Below are positions 43,965 through 56,464 of a stretch of 64,000 nt of DNA, in pieces (positions within the stretch are counted from its first letter, which is position 1; every line of letters begins with the position of its first letter). The notes beneath the pieces were generated by a model that was not told the origin of the DNA, searched no databases, and worked only from the letters and a program-made list of their open reading frames with translations. Position numbers and translations under genes: made by a program. Where the stretch lies: assembly GCA_029706075.1 (NCBI GenBank), contig JAINUG010000005.1, positions 4,763,001-4,827,000 on the forward strand. Direction: 5' to 3'. The stretch is from Aldrovandia affinis. Its lineage: Eukaryota; Chordata; Actinopteri; Notacanthiformes; Halosauridae.

Positions 43965-44789
43965 GTTGCATGGCGTGGGTTTTTGTACAGAGAAGCTGAA
44001 TGGTTTTCCTATTCGGGGCCTCATGGGAATACAGTGCTCTGGTGCTGTGAAAATCTCCCCTCCTAAAAGGCAGAAACTTACCCCAGTTTTAAAACATTCC
44101 AACATCTGTGCTTTGCAGGGTGGTGGGTTATAGTTTCTGAAAACGATTGTGGGCCTCACAGACAAAAAAAAGAGAAAGATTTGAGACATTTGCGCTCTTG
44201 GTTACTGGTATACTGTCATGTGGGGAAGCATATAAATGAGTGACTGTTCTGGGGTCATTACTGCAGCCAAGATACAGTCTTTCACAGGCCTCTGATATTG
44301 GATTAACTTCAAAGCTTCAGAAACTAAAGGTAGGCAAGTGAAATGGCAAGCTGGCAAGAGATCCCTTACCATCACATAGACTGTAGGGTTTGCACCCATG
44401 TGGGGCATGAATTTGAATACTCCTCTAACTACAGAATATGCACCGTATCTACATCTACATTCACTATGTGACCATTGAAGTTGTAACCCGAGGGCAGCGT
44501 TGGCCTGTATCAAGTTAGTGTCTCCCCGACCTTGTGTCCAGGCTTAATCCTTGCAGACCGGTGAATATAAGGTAGCTCTGCACAATTGCCTGTTCATTCC
44601 CTCTTTCCCCTGCTCGTATTTCCTTCCTCCCCACCTGGCGAGAGATGGATGGGGTGAGTGCTGCGGCGTGGGGAAATAAGTGGGCGCGGATCGCAGCTCC
44701 ACCTCGTGCACAGTGCAGTGTGTCAGGCTCCCACCTGCCCGCCCCCTCTCTAGATTAACGGCACCACACCGTCCCGCCCCTCTCTACGA

Positions 44790-44835
44790 ATGCGATCCAA
44801 ACTCAAGCTCTCCGACCAACCCTCCCCCCCTGTTG
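44790..44835 (+). CDS. nhsl2: Weak candidate alternative first exon of NHSL2
   Basis: Within a local CpG-rich stretch (44640-44960) ATG 44790 reads MRSKLKLSDQPSPPV plus one base to a GTTG/GTGAGC donor, phase 1. The start context is poor. A stronger donor nearby (44651, GGG/GTGAGT) would be phase 0. Support is phase and composition only. Confidence 0.2.
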
Positions 44836-45475
44836 GTGAGCAGCGCTTTCTCCCAACGGGGCTGCGGACCACATCAGGAATTCATCGGCGGTTGCCAAAC
44901 GCACTGACGCGGGCTCCTAGCATGACGGGGTTCTCGGATCGCCAACTGCTGGTGCACAGCGCCTATCCCATGGGTTGGTAATGTGTGCCACCTCTCATCC
45001 CTGTGCCCTCAAAGCTGTCGCTCTTTAAATCTGTCAGCCCCCATGGTTTTCTTATTGAGTGACCACCTGATGAATCTGCATCGCACTCCGATACAGAAAG
45101 GTTGAAACAATGTCAGTGGATGGATGGCGAACAAAATGTTAGTCTGCTGGCCGGGTCAGAAAGTGTACGAACTCTACAGAAACAAACAGAGGCCCCTCAT
45201 CCCCTCCCAGAACAGCTGAGGGGCGGAGGACCCAACTAATGTATCGCCTAACATTGCAGTAATGTTGTAAATACAGTGTCGCTTTGGTGCAGTGTGTCAC
45301 AGCGGCGCTGCATGTGAGCCATTTTCTCACAGGTGCACTTGCCGAGCTTGCTTTCATGCCCCTGTTTTGTAATTACTCCTTCAGAGTGAGGGGATTTGAG
45401 AGACTCATTACTCAAACCCCTCTATAATACCCTTTCAGTATTGTCAGGAAATGGCTCTCTTGGTTGGAAGGAGAG

Positions 45476-45479
45476 ACAC

Positions 45480-45514
<35 letters not shown>
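45476..45514. repeat. (GA)n microsatellite
   Basis: GAGAGA repeat followed by purine-rich sequence; a pyrimidine-rich stretch (CCCTCC, CTCCTC) follows at 45620-45670. Confidence 0.9.
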
Positions 45515-46394
45515 TGAAGAGGGGGGGAGGATGTAGAACAGCCGTTCTTCTCCTTCAACTGTATCCCTGCGGGATTTCAAAGTCTGGGTTGAGTTAGGGA
45601 AGCAGAAAAGAGGCGGAGCTTTCCCTCCCCCTCCCTCCTCCTCCTCCTCATCTCCCTCCCCCCAACAGCCCCCCGACTTTAGCTTCCCCTGTCTTTTCCT
45701 CGTTCCCTCCATTCCCTCCATTCAGGATCGGGAGGCGCACCTTCTTTCCCTGCCCCCCTTGCTCGCCCTTCCTTCATAACACAGTTTGGCCAGGTCAACC
45801 TCGGATGCTAGAGCAGATGCACAGGTACGTGGTTCCAGGTTGCTTCTACTGTCTGTGTCGTCTCATTGGTGGTTGCTTCTCCCATCTGTGCCATCTGATT
45901 GGCTGCCAATCTTTTGTAGAGAAAGATGAGCCTCAAAAAGATGTGGGTTGAGAGGTTCAGCCACTGCTGCCTTGTACATTCACCCCAGCATTAGAACGTG
46001 GCTTGGTCTCCACAACTGTACCAAATCGCAGGTGCAGTGGACACCATTGATCATTGATGCCTGCGGAGAGTCATTATTGTTATTATTATGATGCACTTTG
46101 AGGTGAATTCCAAATGAAAACCATTTATTTCCTCTATGTGTGACTAGCTGAGTAATGTATATATATATTTTTTTAAATCTCACCGCAGGTTTCAACAAAA
46201 TGGTCTTGGGATAATTGATATTGTGACTCTGTTCAGTCATTGGGTACATTGGGTACTGTCAGTACATATAATCCATTTCCAAAGTTCACCATCCAGAGTG
46301 AGACAGTGGATATGGCTAGGGGGGCATTCCAGCTGAATTTGAGCTCACATGAAATTTCCTTTTGTGAAGAACAGTGGTTTTGATGGTATTAGGT

Positions 46395-46443
46395 TATTAT
46401 AATATAATAATAATAATAATATTATGTTATTATATTATTAATA
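46395..46443. repeat. AT-rich (AAT/ATT)n repeat with dyad symmetry
   Basis: TTATTATAATATAATAATAA followed by TAATATTATGTTATTATATT can fold back on itself. Confidence 0.7.
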
Positions 46444-49400
46444 GTTGCTATGTTAGGGTCTAGCAGAGGTGTTCTAATAGTACAGGTTCTTCTTGGCCTT
46501 TAGCATATGTGAGCTTGTCAAGGTTAACATTGCAGTTACAACAGGAATGTCACAGGTATGCCCCAAGGACAGGTTTTGCAATAATTACCCTAATAGAAAT
46601 ACTTTGTTGTCACAGTAGGCGTTCTGTGCGCTAGTAAATATGAGCACACTGTACTTGGGGCTCTAATGTTATTGCTGTTCAACGACTCAGTGTTATGTGC
46701 TTTGCTTTAATAATAGGTTATATGATTTGCTACCCTTACTACTTTGTCCTGGACCCCTTTACAAAAACACCCACCTACCAAGGGCATTGTATTTGACTTA
46801 AGTCTATAAAGGGGTAATAACAGTGTCTTACCACTAGAGTTTTTGTAGAGTTGGTTGGATCAGGAATGAGGGTTTGCAAACTTTGATTGTTCTTGTTTCC
46901 TGTAGGATTTAACAGGACTTTTAGTAGTTGAGGATATTAATGTAAGGGGCACTGGCTACCGCTTTCTCTCACTAGCTCATGCCTCCCAGGCAGTGCATTC
47001 CTGGCAGGATCACACAATGGAAACATTGGTTCCTCAGGTCTTCGTTTGATGTCGCCCTCATTAAAAAGGTAATGCCGCGATGGTGCCAGTGGCGGCCATC
47101 TGCAGTTTAGGCAGTCTACTGGCGAGCCAGGCAGCGGGATGCTCAGAAACCAGTGAGCTCTGCCCGTTTCTCACTGCCATACTAAGGACACCTTTACGCT
47201 TCCCTGCTTTAACTCACTTTGAGTCGCGCTCGCCAGAGCTCTTTGCAGCAGGGCAAAAAACTGCATGTCCTTAAACATGCCAGACTAATGGCCAGGCTTA
47301 CTTTCAGTTATGGCTATTACCACTACAGCTACAACTAATGTAATATCACATTAGAAACCTCAGCAGCATTCTCCCTTGATATTTAGCTTTAGCATCATGT
47401 GAACAGTTCCATTTATCTCAGATTATCAAATAATGACTTGAAATTGAGCGCTGGATAGAATGGTGCAAAGAAGGGATGTTATTTTTTTCATTGGTTAACT
47501 GAAAAACTAACAAACTTGCAAAGTGATATTAAAATATCTGAAACAATAGCAAACTACACCTTTAATGAGGCCGTGTGACAAAAGTGCACACGTTGCGTGA
47601 AATTGACAAAGTGTCTTGCCCGGAGAGAAAGAAAAAAGTCCCACGTGAGCTCTTAATGGAACGTGGAACAGACAAGTTAAATGCACATTTGTAGAGCTAG
47701 AGTTTACATACAGCAGTGCACGAGCTATGGCCATCATACCAAAAATAAGCACCCACGAGGAAGGAGCGACAAGCCCAACAAAGATAGCCGAGGTGGCAGC
47801 TGAACGCACCAGCCAAACTTCGATGAAACTTTGCGACCCAAAAATGTGACAAGGCAAGAACCAGAAAAATAACGGCTGATTGTCCGAATCGTTACAGGCA
47901 TGCTGTCAATATCTATTCGAAAACATTTTTGGAGAAAAGAAAAAGAGAGGGATGCTGAGAAGAGAGGTACCCCTCTCTCTGCTGCGCCGGCTCAGTAAAC
48001 ATACAGCAGCCATTGAGAAATAATGGAGCGGATAGATAAAAGGACACACCCATAGGGAGTCTTGAGTGAGGTGGCGATCATGCAGCACGTCACAGATAAC
48101 AGGGCATGGAGGTCACTCTCACACCCGCTCACGTCCTCTTCCTCTTCCTCTGCTCTTTCCCTGTCTGTTCCTCTCTCATCTGTAGCAGGATGTCTGTGCA
48201 CCTCAATTTCTGTTGCTGAAGCAGAAATTTAGAGCGCTGTCACATATTGCATCAGTATTTGAATTTCATCTGTGTGCACTCGGAATACGATTACCCGGGT
48301 TAATATGAAAGCAGACTGAATGGGAGGCATTAGAGTTCTTGCCCTCTCCACCGAATGGAAAACCAATGTAAATGCATCCTGTAACAAACAAATTCTGAGC
48401 AGGAAGTACTATGGTCCACACTTTTCAGATAGGTGTGCTAAATGCTTAAAATGTAAAATGTAAAAATGTAGGTGATAAGTTACATTTGTGATCCACCAGA
48501 AAATCCTTAAAAAAGAGATCACAACTGCGGAGCACACTCCTGTACTTTGACGAGTGCTGTAAAAATGTGTTAAATGTGAATATTCGCGTCAGATGAAATA
48601 GGTGTCATTTTAGGTGTAAAAAATAGGTGTCAAATAAGCTTGTAGTAATTCTGCACTTCTGAGCAGCACTACACCACCTGATTTCACTAATTAGCTCGCC
48701 TTGCATGCTAATTATTCTAAAAATTGTAGTCCAGCTACATCCAGCATTAAACTACATCATGCATCTTGAGTGTAAAAAATACACAAATACAAAAACAATT
48801 TGAACACATCATTTCGCACCGCCAATGAGTGATGCATCAGAACAGAATAATGTAGAATTTGAATGCCGTGCTAGAAATCGTTCTTAGTGGAATAACATTG
48901 TGAGACAGGGACATGATCCACGATGAACCAAACATGATGTACTGAATTCAATTGCAGGCCTACTATTGTTTCACATCTAGTTAAGTCCTTACAGATTGCC
49001 CATGCAGTATACTAAGATTCAAGGCATACCTTCTTATGATTTAAGGCACATTGTATTTGTTTTTGGAAGGTGAAGAAAACATCAGCCAGGTGCCAGAGTT
49101 TTCAGGGACACAACCTCCTGTCAAACCTTCTTGGTAGTCGCACGGTCATGAATTTGGAAGTGCTTCATGGGGAGCTGATGACATCTTGATACATGCCATT
49201 CTCTCCACATGATTGTTGATTTCTTATTTGCGCAATTATGGATTCGGAATGCAATTTGTTGTGAATAGGAAACGCGTGTGCAATAAAGGGGGTTATGGGT
49301 GTGTATTAATATTGGAAGTTATAATGAAGAAGGATGCCGAGAGGTCCGGTCAGAAGAACAAGGGGACAGATTTTCAATTCCTGTGAATGGCCCTGGTTAA

Positions 49401-50316
49401 ATCCACTCTGCAGCCCGTGCATTAACAGATTAAAACCCTGTGTGTCCCGCAGGGCACCATACGGGAGATACGTAATGGCCAGTTTAAGACTGTATCTCTC
49501 CTCTCCCCCCGCTGAAGAGCGATGGCTGTTCCTCCTCAAACCTACTCAAGGACATCACATTATCAGCAGAATCAATCAAAATGTGACACACGTCCAAGCG
49601 GTTCCACTCCCGCGACGCCCAAAAGCAGTAACGTATGTTTGACCTGCTGCATGTGTAGGCATGGTCAAGACCTATTGGGACTAGGTCCTTTTCATGAGTT
49701 CTAAACCAAATTTCTCCAATTTAAATTATAGGCTAGTTCTTGTGTCCATAGATTATCCTGCATGGAGGTGTGAGAGGCAGTTTTTCCAAGAGACTTCTGT
49801 GTCTGCCTGTGACAACCAGGTGAAGGTCACCACAGTAGAAACATTTATCCTCTAACAAGTCTCACTTATTAGCAAACATTGTCTGGGTATGCATTCTTTT
49901 TTTTCTTGCTGATTCAGTCTTGTTGATGTGGCACCTGGGGAGATCCACAGATGCAGACAAGTCCTTGTTTATCTCACTGTAACAAACCTTAGACCATCAG
50001 CCTCCAATTGCTAGATAGGAAGTAGAGGTCATTCTGAGAAGGCCAGATGAAGCAGAGGTCAACAACATTCTATGACTGAAAGGTCTGTAGAGGAATTCTG
50101 AGACCATACATTGTACTTTTAGATTGATTTAGTCCATTAATTCCCCCTTCTCTTCCTAAAATAACACAAATGCATCCAAGCATCAAAAGTAGACATACCC
50201 TTAGCCACTGGACATATAAACCACAGTCCATTTTCTGGAATAGATTTTGTTCAGATCTCTCCCTGACAGGAATTACAGTGCTGTAATCCAGTACTATGGG
50301 GTGGGGGATTTAAGAG

Positions 50317-50362
50317 ATAAATAAATAAAATAAATAAACAAATGGAACTGAAATAAATAAAT
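50317..50362. repeat. (AAAT)n microsatellite
   Basis: AAATAAATAAAATAAATAAA and a second short AAAT run after a 14-bp gap. Confidence 0.8.
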
Positions 50363-51188
50363 AGAATGGGATTAAGGAGCTGGAATCATTTTAAAGATGC
50401 TGGGAAAATCTGGTCTGAGGAAACTGCTGTATTGGGGGCGGGGCAGTTTGTAATCCGGGGCGTAATCTCCGGGATGTTTTCCAGCTCTGTGGGCGGAACG
50501 ATGAAGCTGCATTATTAAAATTCAACTAATTACACATAATCCCAGCAGGCCAGATGTCCACTGCTCTGAGTGCTCTAAAATGGGCTGATACCATGTGGAT
50601 CTCCACTCAGCATTAGGGAAACCCACGCAACAACCTCAGCTGCATCGTCCACGGGAAGACATAGACTTGACCCATGGCGTTCCACTGGAACTAAGGTACC
50701 CGTGGACGGTTATGGAAGGAGACTCTAAACCTGTTCTGCTCTCCACAAATCATGTGATCGTTAATAAGACTTGGGTCAGCCATTAATGTTACTCTGTTCT
50801 GTGTTTAGTTTTCTAGTGCTTTGAGCACACATACTGCTGGATTGTTTCCTCTGAGCAGTGTGATTTCCAGTGCGGGGATACATCTCTTATCAAAAATGCT
50901 TTTTTTCCGTTTGTGGATTTTAAAAACCAGTATCCAGGTGAGGAAGAAATAGGCTTTGTGAATTTATTTGAACTGGATAGTGTTATAACTTTTTGCATTG
51001 GACTATATGATTCAATATTTAGGCCAATCCTGTGGCATGTTGAAAGTGAATCTTGTCTACTGCGGTGGACCATTGTGGTGGTATTCTGTCCGATTTTGTT
51101 GGCAGGAGTGAGTGAGTTCTGTAAAAACAATATGGTTCAATTTAGGTGAAGATCTAGTTCTTTATAATCATAGCAATCATATGTACTG

Positions 51189-51290
51189 TATATCTCGGAT
51201 GGCGAGTTTGTGAGGGCAGGGTAAATTGAAAGAAATAAAGGATATAATTGGGCACTAAATTGCAAGAAAAACAGGGAAGAAATAAGGGCA
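51189..51290 (+). repeat. Degraded SINE 3' end fragment (family A type)
   Basis: GGGCAGGGTAAATTGAAAG and GGATATAATTGGGCACTAAA resemble the family A SINE end. It is decayed, and the assignment is tentative. Confidence 0.35.
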
Positions 51291-51357
51291 CAAAAAAACA
51301 AGAATTACACCTAACAGGAACTAGCGCTAGTTCCGGTTCTAGTTACCGTTCTTGTTT

Positions 51358-51935
51358 CATTACATTACATTTACATTCTAAGCATTTAGCAGATCCAGAG
51401 CGTCTTACAAGAGTGCATTAATACATGGTAGGAACAATCATAGTTCGCCCAAGAGATCAGTGCAGTAATACAGCAATAGACATTGTTGTAGGCAGCTGCA
51501 TACCATACCTGTAACACTGGGAAGGAAAATATTTGTTTTGTTTTGTTTTTTTAAATGAGGAGTAAGCAGGTAAATCTGCTGATACATATACAAGAAGTAT
51601 TGAGCAAGTCGGCAGTGGTGATGACAATTGGCTAGATGTACAGCTTTCGGAAGATAGCAAGTGATTCCGCGGTCTTGACCGATTGCGGAAGGTCATTCCA
51701 CCACCGAGGGGTCAGGACAGAGAAGAGGTGAGACCGCGAGGAGCAGCTGCCGGGCACCCAGAGGGATGGGACAGTCAGTTTGCCAGAGGAGGCTGAGCGG
51801 AGGGGTCTGGCTGGGGTGTAGGGTGTTATGAGTGTCTGGAGGTAAGAGGGAGCAGTTCCTCTAGCCGCTTGAAAAGAAAGCACCAGTGATTTGAATCCAG
51901 TGCGGAGAGGAGAGTAGAGAGGTGACGTGTTTCCA
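51358..51935 (-). mobile_element. L2-type LINE, 3' fragment
   Basis: On the minus strand 51883-51632 reads PSYLQTLITPYTPARPLRSA, RSHLFSVLTPRWWNDLP and KTAESLAIFRK, the C-terminal end of an L2-clade LINE ORF2. The 3' UTR then runs down to the tail at 51358-51450, whose reverse complement contains GCTAAATGCTTAGAATGTAA followed by TGTAA units. The copy is strongly 5'-truncated; the reverse transcriptase and endonuclease domains are absent. The tail is the kind shared with the SINE at 58866 and the fragment at 18823. Confidence 0.8.
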
Positions 51936-52042
51936 CCGACTTCAGGGGAAACAGTTACAGTTTGTGCTAATTTAAAGCAAACATCAGCAACGCAAAGGAA
52001 CGACTTTTCGCTTCATCTTGGTTAAGCTGCCATATGAAAAAA

Positions 52043-52251
52043 CTTGATACATACTGTATGTAGATGTACTGTGTTGATGAGAATGTGTATACTGTGTTGT
52101 TGTACAGAATGTGTTATTTGATTGATGCTACTCTTCTGAGGCACTATTTTTTTATATTTTTGTTATATGTGTAATTACTGTGAAACAGCTAATGAGAGTC
52201 CAAGACAAAGTTCCCCCACGGGGACAAATAAACTATATCGTATTGTATACA
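52043..52251 (+). mobile_element. 5'-truncated LINE tail with 21-bp target duplication
   Basis: The piece ends with AAAGTTCCCCCACGGGGACA then AATAAACTATATCGTATTGT, the typical 3' end of a fish LINE. TTAAGCTGCCATATGAAAAA at 52022 recurs as TTAAGTTGCCATATGAAAAA at 52252; the two 21-bp copies differ at one base. This marks both ends of a short retrotransposed insert. Confidence 0.75.
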
Positions 52252-53984
52252 TTAAGTTGCCATATGAAAAAATATATCACTTAATAGCAAGCTATAGCAG
52301 AATTAAACATTAACGTTTTTTCCTCTCTTGCACGACCACGTGGCAGAACTGCCCTCATATGGTGTAGTTTAACTAGAACATAATTGCATAAAAACATTGT
52401 AACAACATTAGGCTACACTTTCTTTTGAATGAGAACTGTACTTGTTTCATGGTCCCATGGTTTTGTCCATTATGCTGATATTCCTTCTTCAACAAATGCT
52501 AACAACAATGCTTCTAACCCCCTCACGATCAGTCACTTGAGTGACGCAAAGTGCTTAACCAATCAGCAATAAACAGTTCTGTTAGTCCTGCCCCCAAGGT
52601 CCACTTTGGCATGGTAAGTACCAGATGTTAGTACCAGATCTGTAATGCTTAGAAAAAACAACAACTTTACTTTCTTACCAACCTTGACTTTGCTTTACAA
52701 CTCCTCAGATTGTGGATGAAACATAGCTTTTGTTAAATTGCCTACAATGGAGGGCTAATGGAGTGGAGGCTGCATTCGTTTGTTTTGAGGAGAAGCTGTC
52801 AAGATTTAGTGGGAGTGACTCTGGACTTTGCAGACAGAGAAAGCTGTAGCACAGTGATACGCTACAGACATGTTCCTGACAGAACCCGCCGCGAATAACC
52901 TAAATAAAGTGAAATCTGGATGCTGTGGAAAGTAAATTGGTCTGGGTAGCATGAGGACAACGTGTGGCTTTTGAAGTCCTCACTTACTGTCCTCATCTCA
53001 TCCGCTTTTTAGTTTGATCTTGCTTCCTTTTTTTGTTTGTTTAACAGATATGAACGCCTCACAGAGGACCACTTTCAGGTGGCTCTGTTGCCAAAATGTG
53101 CCCTTAAAAGGACTATTCACATCAGGTCATACCGTGGATTAATCACTTTTACTCATTTTGACATTTGCCCATAAAGAATTCCATGGCAAAGGTGTACGCC
53201 ACCATTCAAAACTCTGGTTGAGGATATGTCAATATATGGTTGTTTGAGGTTTTTGGAATCCTACACATGGTATTATGGATTACAGAATTTAAATGCCTCA
53301 CGTGATTATTTTTTTAGAATATGAATAATTTGCTGATCTGAAAGAGCTTTAGCTAGGATTGAACCCCTCCCTGCTTTGGCTTTAGTGAGAGGTCAGTCAG
53401 AGTTGGTCAGAGTGATTTTTACATGAGTAAGATAAGAAGTTGTATTAATGGGGGAAAGGGGCGGGTATTGACTTATTTGATGTCTGGGCGTCAGGGAATG
53501 TTTTGTGACTCGCAGCGGTTTCCACAAGGTCAGAGAAGTGGGAGATACAGGGTGGGGGGTCACACTGCTGTGACCCCGTCTGCACTATGAGGAGCAGCGG
53601 CAGAGGAGCTACCAAACAGGATGCAGGAGGACGGGACAGGACAAGCACTGCACTACCTTATTTTGTTGCTTCAAAAGGCGTTCAACCCATGCACCTCTCG
53701 AGAGTGGCAATGGTTGTGTGTAAACAGGGGATCTGACATGCCCAATGACCTCGTTTTGCCTCCTCTGTCCCATGCCTCGGAAAAAGCCATTCCACATACT
53801 TTCAACACCACTTCCTTCCTCTTTTCCCTTGTTTATGAAGGAAAGGTAGTAGAATTCCACTGAATCTGAGTGAGAGAGCGAGAAAACTGTTTATGAACGC
53901 CATTTTGGCTTTTTCTACCAATTGGAATTCCCAATTGTATTCGCAAGATAATTGTATTTGGGCGAACACAGAAAAGCATGTGCA

Positions 53985-54290
53985 CTCCGAAACATGTGCT
54001 GCTGTTGGCAGCTGCTTATTTTCACTAAACAGTTTGCCCGTCATTGTGTCTGAGGAGTTCACTTCATGTGCAGCCGGTGCAAGCAGACTGCAGGCACCAG
54101 ATCGACCAGAGGGGGTCATTGGTGCATGAGGAGACACAGTCAACGCACCTCGTGGAGTGAAATCCTTCCTCCTTTGGGCAAGACTTTGGCCAGTTATGTG
54201 CCACCCTGTGGGGGTGCCAGCCATAGTCAGCACTGGCATGGTCCATCCACACACAGGAACAGTTAACAAGATGAACCACCCTGTAGATTC
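53985..54290 (-). repeat. tRNA-derived SINE (family B), decayed
   Basis: Shares ACTCCGAAACATGTG, GCTTATTTTCAC, GCAGACTGCAGGCACC and GTCAGCACTGGCATGGTCC with the family B copies at 40830-41500. It directly abuts the family A SINE that follows. Confidence 0.6.
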
Positions 54291-54294
54291 CAAA

Positions 54295-54660
54295 CTGTAT
54301 TCAAATTTCTCCCAATTTGGTTGCCAATTACACCCTCTATTTATATAAATTCACCCTCCCCCATGAGTCTGGCGCCCGTCCTCCAGGTAACGAGCCAATT
54401 TTTCCTGCCCGGTAGATCCATCTCCTCCGAGATGAAACCCAACCACGGACACCCTTCCTGCTCCTCAATGAACTTGTGCTGGCTCACCCTTCCCCCTCCC
54501 CCTGGGGCGGACAGCTAAATGCCTTACCAGATCGGGGCTGACGACCAGGGCCGGTCTGGTAGAGACGTGGGTTTCGAACCGCGTCCCTGGCAGGCAGCGC
54601 ACACCGTATCGAACCAGCCAAAATATTGTGCGTTAGACTGCTACGCTATCCGCTGCCCCA
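54295..54660 (-). repeat. tRNA-derived SINE (family A-like), near full-length
   Basis: On the minus strand it starts GGGGCAGCGGATAGCGTAGC with an A-box-like TAGCGTAGCAG. A B box (GGTTCGAAACC) follows, then CTGTCCGCCCCAGGG, and it ends GGGTGTAATTGGCAACCAAA with AATTGGGAGAAA. The body differs enough from the copies at 13180 and 34417 to be another subfamily. Confidence 0.7.
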
Positions 54661-55270
54661 TCTGTATTGAAGTAATTATTTTGGCACTTTATGTTTGTAC
54701 AATCACGTTGCGGCACATGTGCTTGTCTGTTGTTGTAAATGCATATGGAGTGTGTTTATGCACCATGAGTGTGTTGTGGGTTTTAAGGAAAGGAGAACTT
54801 CCACACCTCAGCCCTGGTCTGAAGGTGCGCCAACACGCAGGCTAATGTATGGATTATCCGGTTAATTCCAGTGATAGCTAGTCTGTAAATAGATGCTTCA
54901 ACGGCCTCTTTAACTGATTAGTGAGAGCGTTGGTGCTACCCCAAGGGGCAGTTCACGGGTCTACCAGTCATCCATCACATCAGCAGGTGAGAACTGCGTG
55001 ACACTTTGCAGTGTTGGCCCAGCCCCCCTATTTACACACCCGTTGCACGCATGTTCCCCCAGGGGTTTGGCCCATTAAAGAACAGGTGCATCTGTGCCTT
55101 GATTGAATAATAAATGAGCATGCGCCCCCAAAGCCCCGATGCTTGAACTAAACCCTTTCCTGCCTTGCGGTTCTTCCTGTCCCTTTCTGTACGTGCGGTG
55201 GATGGATTTTCCCAGCAGGCAACATAGTGTTTGCAGTGCTGATTGGTAATCCGGCTATCCTGCAACCGAC

Positions 55271-55300
55271 TGTGTGTGCGTGTGTGCGTGCCTGCATGCC

Positions 55301-55337
<37 letters not shown>
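55271..55337. repeat. (GT)n microsatellite
   Basis: TGTGTGTGCG start, then an uninterrupted GT run at about 55303-55337. Confidence 0.95.
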
Positions 55338-55338
<1 letters not shown>

Positions 55339-55544
55339 CAAGGAATCTTGACCACCAACCACTGCCGAGTCACGTGGTGTTTACCAGACAGATGCCTGTG
55401 ATGAATTGATAATGGAGAGCAGCGGCGTGGTTTGGAATGTTAAAGCCAGCGTCTGCAGCAGAGGGTGCTGTGGGGGGTGGGGTGGGGTGGGGTTGGGGGA
55501 CTGGGGAGCTGTCCTCTGCTGCCTCCTTTCTCCCCACCGCAGCA

Positions 55545-55567
55545 GAGAGAGAGAGAGAGAGAGAGAG
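55545..55567. repeat. (GA)n microsatellite
   Basis: About eleven GA units. The frames on both strands that cross it are not supported as genes. Confidence 0.9.
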
Positions 55568-56080
55568 TGCTGTACAGTGTGTCACATGCTGCCCTTTTAT
55601 TGCCTCTTGTTGTCGCTCGTTATTTATCATCTTTCCTTTTCCCTCTTTTTTCCGTAATGACAATCACGCGTCCTTGGAACACATCCGTCTTACGTTGAGC
55701 GGGTTCTTCCCTCCCCCTTTTTTTGACAGCCTGCCATTTTCCCCATCTCACGGTGACAAGGCTAGTTGTGTGTGTCTGTGTGTGTGTGTGTGCGCGCGCT
55801 TCTGCAGTGACGTAGGAAAACACACTCCCGCCGCCATCCCTTTCGACACCTTTTTCCCTTCCCTCACTCTCTCTCATCTCAGCTGTGGCTTTATCTTTCT
55901 TCTTCTCGAACTGCCTCCTCCTTTCTCTTCCTTTCCCTTTGCTTGTTCTCTGAACTCTCTCTCACTCTCTCTCTCTCCAGCTCTCTCCCTCTCGCTCTCT
56001 CACTCACTGGGTGCAGTGGCTCCTCCCCTCTCTGCTCCAGCCCCTCTCCCTCAGGATCACTATTCACTGATAACCCCCTC

Positions 56081-56107
56081 CCACCCCCACCCCCACCCCC
56101 ACCCCCA
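56081..56107. repeat. (CCCCCA)n short tandem repeat
   Basis: Four to five CCCCCA units, about 280 bp upstream of the alternative exon at 56383, within a pyrimidine-rich stretch (55850-56060). The G-rich complement could form a quadruplex. Confidence 0.85.
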
Positions 56108-56382
56108 AGCTCACACACTCCTCCGCCAATGCACACACACGCGCCACCTTCCCCGTCTTTCAATGAATCGAGCATCCACTACGGCGCTCGACTGGCTTGA
56201 ATCGAACGCAGAGAAGGAACACACGCTTTCTCTACCTCACACTCGCACGTACGCTCGGTCAAACACTCGCACGCGGAGACTCACGCGCTCTCTCTCTCAC
56301 TCACACACGCGGGCACACGCACCCTCTCTCCCTCAGTCAGTCTTTCGGTCACAGGAGCAGACGGGAGCACGGGGATGAGGTG

Positions 56383-56464
56383 ATGTTCTGGGACAGGAAA
56401 CACGGAGTCATGGGCAATTCCCAACGCCGACCCAAAGGGAGGCACAGAGCCAAGGGGGCAACAG
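56383..56464 (+). CDS. nhsl2: NHSL2 alternative first coding exon (MGN form)
   Basis: ATG 56383 reads MFWDRKHGV and then, from a second in-frame ATG at 56410 in a strong context (GTCATGG), MGNSQRRPKGRHRAKGAT. It ends at an ACAG/GTACCG donor in phase 1, the phase of the canonical exon. The MGN start and the GRHRAKGAT segment match the known short NHS-family form (human NHS MGNAHSKSSGRHKAN), which replaces the WAVE-homology exon. Gly2 and the basic run suggest possible N-myristoylation and membrane association, though position 6 is Arg rather than the favoured Ser/Thr. The upstream 200 bp are CpG-rich. A two-codon upstream frame starts at 56375. ATG 56410 is the likelier start. Confidence 0.7.

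Noticed and set aside
43722-44133. Long serine/leucine-rich frames on + and arginine/glutamate-rich frame on -
   Set aside because: They are translations of the CT microsatellite.
45805-45824. ATG to strong CAG/GTACGT donor as another NHSL2 start exon
   Set aside because: The donor is in phase 2 relative to the only ATG, so it would not keep the NHSL2 frame.
50913-51149. 78-codon frame with hydrophobic segments in NHSL2 intron 1
   Set aside because: No homology recognised and no splice or promoter context; treated as chance.
55437-56378. 313-codon open frame
   Set aside because: Composed of microsatellite and pyrimidine-rich sequence without stops; no domain is visible. It overlaps the 5' region of the MGN exon but is in another frame.
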